28,050 bases of DNA from Priapulus caudatus (Eukaryota > Priapulida > Priapulimorpha > Priapulimorphida > Priapulidae). Positions 10,501-22,500 of the stretch are shown here, in pieces; within the stretch, counting starts at the first letter, position 1; the number at the start of each line of letters is the position of its first letter. The stretch lies in assembly GCF_000485595.1 (NCBI RefSeq), contig NW_014577246.1:202369-230418 (forward strand). The letters run 5' to 3'. The position numbers and the translations under genes were made by a program. The notes beneath the pieces are model-generated. The model searched no databases. It saw only the letters and a program-made list of their open reading frames with translations, and was not told the origin of the DNA.

Positions 10501-13500
10501 CACTCTTCACCAACTTTACCACCTGTACATGATACTTAGCAGTGAATTCCCGAGACTTCTCCCAAACTTGAACTTATCGTCTTTTGCTTATCTCCCCGAG
10601 TAACTACAGTGTTAAAATGCTGGAAAGTTGAAAATGTCATTTTTATACCTCAAATATGTAACGTGTACATGAGCACCAAAAAGATTAATTCAGAATTAAT
10701 TAATCACGAGTAAGTGATCATGTCATCACAATTCAAAAGCTTGGCAGGTTTGTAGACCTAGAGAAATTTGGTTGTGTGAAGACATTACATTGTAAACATC
10801 TATAACTCCATGCATGCTGCTGCTACTACTTACGACATTCAATAGATTTAAAATAGATACAAAAATTCATTATCACTCACAGTGCAATCATAGTTCAATT
10901 CTTCAACCAATCACGCATAAAATCACATTCACAAACAGATTTAACCATCCTACAACGTCATGCATTTCCAGCATGCTGAATATATCGACAGATCTGACAG
11001 CAATGTTGTTGAAAGAAATCTTAACGAGTCAGTGCCTTGTAGTGGCAGAAGGAATCCCTGCAAAATCCCTCCCTGGAGTCCAGATTGGTGCAGAAAAAAG
11101 TACCCCTGATGTACTCACCAGTGCCTTCTGGATGGGAGACATGCGGCAGCACAGTACGGCGGTGCAGAGTGAGCAGAGAGTGTAGAGCTCTTGTCGATGA
11201 GTTGACAACGCATACTTAAGGCTCATCCCATCCACGACCAGCGCACACTGCAGCAAGTCATCCCGCCGAATCCTGTCACAGAGAACAGCATGTAAAACGC
11301 CACGGCACCTATCCATCATATAGTTACTCACACCAAGCTTTTACGCTGCATCTCGTAACTTACTGTATACGCTGTATATTTCGCGGTGGTTTAATCTTCG
11401 CGAATTTCGCGAACGCGTTCCCGACCGCGAAAATAACAACAGGCTAATAATTCATACTGAATAATACCCGAGAATTCATAATTCACCGACCGCGAAATTA
11501 ACAACTCACAAAATTTGTCCGTCAAGTCTGAATTCGCGAAAATATCTGTACGCGAAACATGGCGTATACAGTATCTGACAGTGAGCTTTTATGCTGCATC
11601 TCGTAACTTACTCTTTGAGGAGATCCGTGATCGTTCGTTCACACTGCTGCTTGTTCTTTTGCTGCACGAGATGAAGCTCATGCATGCCTCTCTTGAAGTG
11701 GCCGCACGAATGACTGATGTTCACCGCTGTCTCCATCTTGTCTCCCGTCAACACCCACACCTGTTACACAACAAAGGCCAAGCGTGGAAGGATAAATAAT
11801 GAAACAGATAACATCAACATCAATGATCGATTTGACATTGCGCAACACCTGCTGATAAATGTCTGGGAGCTCAAACGCAACTTTGGAGCAATTGAAATTG
11901 TTCGCTCCGTCCTAGTATTTTCTTCTGTCTTCCTCTCTGATTAGACAAGGTGTGAAGTTACCTACCTTGATGCCAGCGACCCTCAGAGATGCTATGGTTT
12001 CCTGCACTCCATCTTGTAGTCTGTCTTCCACACCTGTTGCACCCAGAACATGCAGGTCCTGCTCCATGACACTATAAGCCCTTGACACCTTTAAATCATC
12101 AAAGAACCACACATACGTACATACATATCAATACTTGGCTTTGGGTTTCCTGGTTGCTGGTGGAAGTAGTTCAGAGGAAGCGGTTTGTGTAGGAAGGTTG
12201 ATATTTGGGAGGAAAGAGGGAAAGTTCCGAGGAATTGCTGGTGAGAGGTAAACAAGAGCGAGTGGTTGGTGTGGGTAGGTGGTTGGGGGTGGTGGTGCAG
12301 GTAAGGGCAGATTAGATAGCTGGTTGATGATCGAAGCCATCAATAGTAAGTGTTTGGTAGGCCACAAGTATCAGATTGGTGGAGATCTGTGATCAAGAAA
12401 GAACTTGTAGCAGAGTGGATTGGTTTAGCTAGTATGTACAGATATATTTACACATTACTAGATCAAAGCCATATCGACACCTTTCCTTTACGATCCCGAA
12501 ACTTTTATAAAACATTACCTTCAACAAGTTTTTATTCACTGATGTAAATTTGAGCAGTATTGCCCACCGTTCAGCATGAAATCAGCAACGTGAGACTAAA
12601 GATGGCTGTGCCTTCACACACCTTCTCTTCCCGTTTCACCATTGCAGTCCTGGCTTTATGTAGCTGTTTCTCACAGTCTTGCAACTCCTCCTCACTGAGT
12701 CTCTTGTTAGCGATCACCAGTGTGCGTAGACCAGCCTACACACATGGAAGAAAGATCACCAACCTGTGACTGTGTTGGCAACTCGCCCCTTTCTAAAAAA
12801 ATTGCCCTCTTAAATATTCAGACATATTTCAAGTTAGAATTAATTGATATGCTGCACTTTTGATCATTTTATGTAAAAAATGCAATAAAAATAAATAAAA
12901 TGATAATAATAATAATAATAGAATGATGTTAAGAGGCGTAATCAGATAGACCCACAAATTGTCAGTTCAATCAATGAAACTGATTACATGACAAAACAAC
13001 ATGTGACGCAGTGAACATTGGTCACTTCTATAATTATACAAGATATTTTTGAAAAATTCGGCACACCATTATATCTTGTGGAAAATTGGGTAAATCAATC
13101 ACTGGTCGTGAGATATCTGATACAGACACATGGGAAATCCAGGTGCGATGTACTGTGATACTAGCCTCAAAAATCACCAGTGATACTATTAGCAGAGATT
13201 TTGCACAGAGAGCCAACACATATTTGAAGTAATCTGTAGTTTCTGGCCATCAAATTAGTAGTTCGAGGGTCACATAATGACCCGAGTTTGCTAGTGGGGT
13301 CCGGCATGCCCCCCGGAAAAATCTTTGATTCTGAGATGCAATTTCCTGCATTCTGAGGGTCAAAAATGACAATAAATTGACAAAAAATGACAATAATTGA
13401 CAACAACAACAACAAAATTTCGATCACAGTGAAATTCGTAGTTTGATACAAACTGGTCGTAGTGGTGCAAAAGGAATAGAAATTCGTATAAAATACGGAT

Positions 13501-16500
13501 AAATCGTAGTGGTTGGCATCTCTGTATTAGGTACGAGTACAAAAATGTAGCTGTACGCGTTAGTGGTTCATCATGCGCATACTTACCATGGCAAAGTCAT
13601 CGACGTGCTGTAGAGTGCTATCGGCATCTCCGCTAATCACGTTCGGCAACAGTGTCGACTCTGCTCCCTTGCACAGCAACAGTATCTCACCTGCAAATCA
13701 AAGAGATTCAACTGCATCCCAGCCTTAATTATCGTGATTCAAATATAACAATTACACACTTTATGAGCACAGTAAATCAATAACACGCACTTACGCATAC
13801 AGAATGAGACCACAACAATATGTTCTCCTATATATTCAACAAATATATTAATCCTTTTTTTTCGCAACAAAAAAAACGGTGGTACAGTGGTAAGACGTAA
13901 CATGAACCTAAGTATATTGAAATAAAAAATTACAATTGATAGAAACCACATGGATTCATCATTGATATGTAGGTTCAAGATATTAACTAAAAGGCATGTA
14001 TTTTGTTTACGTCGGTGACTTTCACACCATATATACTTTAATACAACATCGGTAATCCTGGACCTTTCACAAGACAACACAGAAAGAAAAACCACCAACT
14101 CACCTTTTGGGTTCCGAACGATAACACTCATGCACTTTCGCGTTGCATCAAACTCAAGGACATGCAGAAGCCGATAGGAAATATCTTCGTTCTTGATGCG
14201 AAATATCATTCTCTCACCCCTTGTGCCCAGAAATGTTACTCCCAGCCTAGCGGTGACAAAACGTTAAGACATGGTCAGTAGGAAATAAAGGTATTGAAAA
14301 GTAAGAAAGGAAAGAAAGGCTTAAATTAAATAAGAAACACCATTTTCCTTGCATACACAATAGTAAGATGTAGCATTGAGTTTATACATCACGAGAGGAT
14401 GGGTCTAATAGTTACTGGATCCTTAATATTATGTAAACACCAGGAAAAATGAATAGGAGGTAAGCGGAGGGTATTATTGAAGGTGAGTAGGTATCAAGTA
14501 TTATAAGGTTGGGGGGGTATCACAATGAAACTTACAGCCATGGGGATACAAGGCTAAGGCTAAGGATTCATGGGTGAAGAGATTATGAGTGTTCCATTTC
14601 TAGCTACGAGGTGTTGTGTGTGTCATGCAGTCAGCAAACAATCATACTGAAAGATACCAAAATCTAAGGTGCATATATAAGAAGGAATAACTTATTTTTT
14701 TCTACAGGAGCACGACAGATATACAGTCACTTCCAAGGCTGACTGCACACCTCTGGCCCGTGGCTCATTTTTTTAACTGGCAATGCTGGTCCATTCCACG
14801 CCAATCAACCAGGTCATGGATATTTACTATGTATGCGCTCCTCTAACACACTGGGGGTACATGCGCGAATGTGCAGAATATGACATGCGACTGCACTATA
14901 TGATGAAAGGTGGATGGATGAATCCACAGTGACTGTAACAGAATGGATTAGAATGCAAGGTGCAAGGATGAGAAGCTGAGGATGATTAGCCAGTTACGGA
15001 TGCGAGAGCGAGGGGGGATGAATATGGAATACTGTATACGTTATATATTTCGCAGTGGTTTAATTTTCGCGAATTTCGCGAACGCATCCCCGACCGCGAA
15101 AATAACACGCGAATAATTCATAATTCACTGACCGCGAAATTAACCACTCGCGAAATTGTCCGTCAAGTCGGAATTAGCGAAAATATCTGTACGCGAAAAA
15201 TATGGCGTATACAGTGTGAGAAAAATATGACATGTCACTGCACTATATGATGAAAGATGGATGAATAGGGCTACAGTGACTGTAGCCTGAATTAGAAAGC
15301 AAAGTGCAAGGATTAAAACCCGAGGACGACGAGCAGGCGCGGAGAAGGGATGAGGCGATACGTAGATGCCATCAACAGTACCGTCTGCATGCTTCAGCTA
15401 GGGCCTTCTCATCCGGTGACGAAGACTGGTACTCTGGCGGCTCATCCTCGCGGGCAGCTGGGTTCTTGTGCACGTTGATCGTGTGGCAGAGCACAAGCAC
15501 CTCTACGAAAGCCATCATATCCGGCTGCAATGACAACGAGCGGGCAGTCAACTCAATGATATCAGAGGCCGGTTTCACGAAGCGTAATCAAGTCCTTATA
15601 ATCATGATTAACCTCCCATAATTAAATTGAAGTGACTGTTTCACGAAGCGTAATTAACTTTAATCATGATTAAGTTAATCACTATATTTAATTCTACTCA
15701 GGAGCATGATTAAATCCACTAATCATAATTAGTTGCTAGTGCTACTAGTAGTATGTAGGTATAGTACTAATACAATAGGTAGGCTGCAGATTTTACAATT
15801 GGAAATTTTACTTCCATTTTATCCCACAGAAATTTAAAATATCTACGATTAGATGTACTAATTTAGTAATTAAATAATTATAATTGCAAATTAATTCCTT
15901 TTCAGGTGCTTGTCAATATTTCAACATGACTGGCACTGTTCGAATATGGCTTGCAGTGTTCTACCACGGCTGGAAGTCTTTTAAAATGATATGGCCGAAG
16001 GTGTTTTAACATGGCCGACAATGTTTCAGTGTTTTAATATGGGTGAACATTGGTGGAATTAGTGAGAGGACTGTTAGAGTATTAAGTTTAAACACCGTAT
16101 TTTCCAGTAACCATCTTATATGAAGCAGATTTGTGGTATTTATTACAGCAGAATCGTCGCAAACCTTATCATGCAAGTTATGACCACATTTACTTTTTTT
16201 AACCTACGACTTTACACGTGTCAATAGCACTGTACACCCAATCACCTAGCCTCCCCGTACAATCGAACACGACGAGAACCCCTCAGTGATCCCAACCGTT
16301 TCCATATGATGCCTTCAGCACAGGTACGACAGCGAGAGTCTTCGCTCAACTCTCACGCACAACTCACCGTGTACTGAGACAGTGTTAGTGGCTGGGTGTC
16401 CCTCTGCATGTCCGACAGCTCACAGAGCATGCCGCCCACCTCACTGTAGCGCGTGCCGTTGATCGAACACTGTCGAAACTGCATGTCGTTCTCCGTCAGC

Positions 16501-19500
16501 GTACCGGTTTTATCCGTGAACAAGTATTCCACCTGGCGACGAAGCGAGATGAATTACTGGCTGCAGAGGTGCGCTGGCGGTTTTCTGCACAGGTTTTATG
16601 AGTAGATTCACTGTGTAACCATAGACACGTAATGTATAATAACTGGGTAGCACCTGGGAATCTACTGGGAGTCAGTTGACATGGCATTACTTCACTCTCA
16701 CGGGCTATTTTTTCCCAGGAACTGTCAACCGTGGCAAGTGCGCTACTAATAGTTAGATTGACAGATGAACAGAAATAGAACACGTGGCATATAGTGAGAA
16801 TGTCGCCTGTGGTTTGGCACAGTATAGTACAAGAAATAACAGTCAATCAAATCTAAACAAATACTCTGGTAAATAGAATTTCTTGTAATGAGATAGATAA
16901 TCATATAGAATATATATCTTATACCTATATCACTTTCTTCACATTATAACTTCACAGCAGACAACAAGCAATGAACAAGCAATAAGGTAGTAAAAGAATA
17001 TTACCTGTCCGAGCTCTTCATTGAGATCAGACGTGTTAACTTTGGCAGGAATGTCTGACGTGAAGTCGTACATCTCAAGGTCCCAGGCAAAGAACATTGA
17101 CCCAAAGAACTTTTGCATTTCTGGTAAAGGGATGTGATAACCATAAAGTAAAAACATCTTAATCAGAGCACGTGTTAATCAGAAAAAAAGATAAGACTGT
17201 GATGTATTACAATGACAATCACCAAACTGTTAAAAAATTACAAGCAAGTTCTTGCAAATTTTAGGGGCGAGGCACACACCACATTTCAGAGCCAAATAAC
17301 CTTATCCTCCTCCTATGACGACGAGGACTAAACTATTGATTGTCAGAAACCTCTCACCAATTATGCTAGAAACACTAGTAATGGTTAACTGTGAAACTGT
17401 AAAACACCTACACCAGCATATGTGATCCATTGATTTGTGGCCAATAGGAACAGCAGCTCGGCATTACGATTAATCAGCAAAAGCTACTGTACTAGCAGAT
17501 ATTAAGCTTATATAAATGGCTGCAAACAGCAGCATACTTGCTCCACTTTTCGAAATCAACTAGAGACAAGTGCGTATGTATTCTGATGTAGCATTTTAAC
17601 TTAAAGGGAGCACGGATTCAGATGAAAAGATTTAATTACCTTTTTGCTTTGTATATCAAAAGTTTGGCATGAACTGACAATGTAACACTACGTGTATAGT
17701 ATATTCTCCTTACTATTGTCTAAATTTTAAGGCAGATTGGCCATTCCTTGCACATCAGTAACAAAATGTTTCACTTCCATTAAATCCTTCAGTTAAGTAA
17801 TAACAATGATAGGTTACTTAGTACTAACATTTTACAACTGAAGGACTACACAGGTTGAGCCATCAAAAATCACCAAAAGCCAACATTCTTACATAGTCAT
17901 CATTTAATTAAAATCCTCACACGCCCCCACATACATGCCAAACATTGAAGAAAATGCCATGTGCCATCCAGGTGTCCCAAATGCCAGTAATAACGAAATT
18001 AGAAATACTGCCTACAGTACGTATCTATGTATATATTAGTAGTGTAGAGCAAAAATTGCGTGCCAATATTTGCAAGCACGATAATTATCTCAGAAAAGCA
18101 GTATCTGAAGTAAAATGGATCAATAATTATGTGGCAACACTTACCTAATGTGACATACAGTGAGATGGGGATGACATAGTTTAGCAGCACTAGAAAGGAA
18201 AGTAGATCCTGGAGAACGTTTCTGAACTGCAATAAGAACAAAGCAAGAATCATGACAATTGACAACGATTTCATTTAATTCTGCACTATTTACTGCCAGA
18301 ATTTTTTTTGACAATTTTAGACGTATGTATATAATGTATATTGAAAGGTTTTTCGTGATGAGATATAGCAATCCCTGCATATGGCTAGATACGCACGTAC
18401 ATTGTTAAATTTCTGTCGAGGTAGATATACCAATCTCTGCACATGGTTATATAATGTGTATATGTAAATATGTATACTATGTAAACATGTATGTTTGTAA
18501 ATTTATGTGGGGCAGATACTAACCCCCTGTAAGTAGTTAAGTACGTATGTATATTGATAGATCTCTGTGGAGGTGATATACTATACTAACATCTGTACAT
18601 GGCTATGTAAACATATACGTTTGTAAGTTTCTGTGGGGACAGATACTACTCTCTATAAGTAGTTAGGTGTATACGTACATTGATAGGTTTTTGTGGGGGG
18701 AGATACCAAGGCCACGATATGTTTCGTTCGTATATGTTCTTCAACACGACGAGAAGAGTCGTCTCAAACATGAGGATCACCAGGAACACGATGAGGAAAA
18801 AGTTCATTGACCTAGAAAACAAGTGACAGCAATCCAAGCCACCATTTAAGTGATTTCAGTACTTCTGAACACTACTCCAAGGGTAGCTGCATACATTTTA
18901 TTGTCACAATATATGCAATGTAAAAAAAATACAGGTAATTTACTGGTAATCAAAATGGCAATCGAAAAAAAACGAATCAGCCATGACAGCTTATGATGTC
19001 AAACATGAAATCACATCCATGACCTAAATATATTATATTTTTAAATCGTGTCACAAGTTTTCTATATTTAGCACTGACAACTTACTTTTCTACAGTAGAA
19101 AACTTGGCAGAAGTAAACTTTGAATTTAAGGCCATCTTGGTCTGTTGCCCTGTATACACAGCACATCCTGAAAAAAATAATATGAACTTTTGCCGTCATT
19201 AATCTCATACGCGTATAAATTATGCATATAAGTTGCACGTAAATGACGTGCAATGATTTTTTAATACCTGTAATTTTTTAGTTTTTCTGCATTTAAATTA
19301 TAATTTTGACCACAATTATGTGAATTATTGCAGCCCTATATGTTATGTTATGTGTTGCCGCAGTAATACGTGAATTATACAGACAGGGAAAGGTGAGCCG
19401 CTTCATAATGTGTCACATTCTACCTGACACTGAAATATGAATCCAAAACGAAAACAAGCACATATTTTATTGTCATAAAGCTGACAGTATAGTTACGTAA

Positions 19501-22500
19501 TGGCTATAGAGTGGACATGTTTGCTCTATGCACACAGTGTAGTTTGGTTTTCTTAGATACTCACCAAAAATAAATTCAGTATTCTTCAACCTAGCACCTC
19601 TAAGTAACATGTGTTCTGGTCCCAGTGGCCTGGAGCAAACCAATGATTATTTATTACACAATGCTGTTACCCCTTCTTGTCTGTCATATCTCCTTCCTCT
19701 CCCACCTGTGTTTCTCTTTCTATCTCCCCTCCCACCTCTCTCCCTCTCCTCCTCCCATTCCTGCATTCCCTCTGTGTTTACGTCTCCCCTCTCTCATCAC
19801 TTTAGCATATTTCTTATCCCCTCTTCTTATGCTGTTCCTTCTCTCTCCTCCATCTCTCCCCCTCGCTCTCTTCATTCCTCTCAATTATCTATTTTTCCGT
19901 TTTCGTATCAAAAACATCAGTGTGACAAAACTCACTGCTGCACTTTGGTAGAGTTTCCACTGGAATCGGTGGAGAAAATGTTTGCTCTGCCAATGAACCG
20001 ATATAGGTCAGCCGATGGCTGCTCGCATTCTATAGACGAACACAGATTGGAGATCCCCTCAACACTCTTTAGATGTTTGCTCTCTGGAATGCAGCAGTGG
20101 ATCTGAAATGCCGACAAAAGCACTAATGTGGCGACGAGAATTGTTACTGCGTCATAGCAGAGATGATGCAACGCAGTACAGGGGCGGCAACAGCGTACTT
20201 CAACAAATTGCTAAAGCTTCCACTCTCGTGTGGCATATTTTTTATAACACGTAAGTTGGCAGCGGCACTGTGCTGTTCCACCCCTATATTATATCAAGGC
20301 TAGAAATTAATGGTAAAAGTCGTGCGTTCAAGTTACCCAATTCTCCTGGTCCACAACATAAAATATCGATGAAAAAAAGGTTTACGATGAAAATCTCGTA
20401 CTCAAACTAGGAAGTCTAACAAGTGAATATCTCGTACAGCACATATCTCATCAACATGATTGTGTTTAGAGGAATAGTAGAGCTCTACAGTATAGTAGCA
20501 ATATTTGATATTTTACATCGTTTCTACATCATATGATGCATGTATTTTCTGAAAATACAGTTTACTAATAAAAACCTTAGCATACTGGCAAACACTTGCT
20601 AATTATACACACAAAATCAATCATAGCGTGCGAACCTTCAACTTGCATTCTAAAACCCAGGCTAAATTACCACCATAAACCAAACAGAAAATGTACACAC
20701 ACGCGATAAAGGTCGAGGAACCTTCGATATATGATTTCATTGCCATAGCACGTCAACGTAAGAATTCAATGCTGAAACATGTTACATCTCGTCAAAACAT
20801 CATGACGTGCCTAATATCACCACGGTGATGATTACATATCGCAACGCTGACCTTTAGGTTGGTTTCTCCGTCGAGGTTGGCAGTTGTGATATAGCATTGT
20901 CCTTCCTCGTCCGACGATGACAACATGACGAGATCACATGGAAAACCTTCATTGTTTGTCACATACACCAAGTCACCCACCTGCAATCAAGGAAGAAGGA
21001 ATGTTGGCACAAGTGCATGGGTGTCTGGATATCCTGAGATCTAACTTCTACAAGCTAGATTAAAAACACTAGATTAGATTGATATCTTACAGTAATATCC
21101 TGACATCTAACTTCTACAAGCTAGATTAAAAACACTATATTAGATTGATATCTCACAGTAATATCCTGAGATCTAACTTCTACGAGTTTGCCGTCACGCG
21201 CGATAAATGCCGGCCTGTTATTGACATCATCGTCTGCTCTGTGCCGCAGGTAATCCTCGTAGCCCTGTGAACAAGTGAACATGCAAAACACTTAAAGGGA
21301 TACTCCACCCACCCAAGAATTTTAGGGTATATTACAATAGTAAGTGCATAAATTATAGTATACACCTACACATTTCTATATTCATGAATTCACATTTGCC
21401 ATATGATATTTAACACGTGTTATGCAAGACACGTAATTCTTCTTATGCTGTAGTGATGACAGATAAATACTTGTTATTCTACACTAATGCCGGCCATGTT
21501 CGCCAAAAGCAAGAAGTTTACCCAATACTACGGAATACAAATGTGCAAGAAAACATGATGTAACTTTGATCGACAGCAAGATCTTTACGAAAATGATTCA
21601 TTGATAACCAAAGGCACGGAGCCATTCTAATGTATGGCAACCTAATGATTCTCTTAAGTATATATTATTAAACTGCTATCTGAGTAAGTTTCGATGCTAT
21701 ATGCTACAGCGCTTCTATACATTGCTCACCTGCTTCACAGCAGTAACCGAGACGACGAAGATAAGTGGCAGTATACTGGTAGCTGGACTTACTGGAGTAT
21801 CCTCCAGAAACAACTACAGGAAGGTAAAGTGTGCCACACGTTAATACCAGAAGCATATAGGAACGTGCAAGGAGACTCCGATAGTCTGGTAACAATGCAG
21901 AATCATTATCATTCCCAGTGTACTGTAAAAGCTCTAGCATGTAAAGCAGGAGCAACACATTAAGATGTAGAAATTGTCATGAGTGTCATATCCCTTTACA
22001 TCTTGCACTGCTTCGACCCAGTCATGATGATGTACATGTCAAATAGATGCAACTACAACTCTCGTAGAGCCCTTACGATCATCACAGTCACTTGTTTAGC
22101 ATCAAAAAACAGCATGTTACATCTGAAACCGATCGCATATTTGCAGCAGGGTTAAGCATATGCTAGTGTGTAAATCTCCGTTCGATACATAGCGAGTGTA
22201 CTATAAAATACCAAAACAATGGGCATGGTTCGTGGGAATCAAATGAGGGGCTGGCATGTCATAGGAACTAAATAAGGAACTATATACTACACACCTGGAT
22301 AATACCGATGCATAGAAAGTAGAAGTTGGCAATTCGTCGGAACTGTTCAAACAGATTTTTTGGAATAAAATTCCATGCTGTGTACTGCAATAACAGAACA
22401 TGTTTAATCACACAACAATAAGAAATAATACATAAAGAACAATATACATCATTAGTTTTCCAAAATGTGAACTTAAATACAAATTCCAGAATTAAACAAT

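Noticed and set aside
12128-12367. Proline-rich 79-residue minus-strand frame
   Set aside because: It comes from a G-rich low-complexity stretch in intron 17 and has no homology or splice logic.
13739-14209. 156-residue minus-strand frame as an independent gene
   Set aside because: Its start is exon 15 of the flippase, and the remainder is intron read through past a clear GTGAGT donor.
15304-15621. Plus-strand 105-residue frame
   Set aside because: It is antisense to flippase exon 14, whose SSPDE motif and splice sites support the minus strand.
19609-20106. Plus-strand frames of 165 and 108 residues
   Set aside because: They span a pyrimidine tract and the antisense of exon 7, which is firmly supported on the minus strand.
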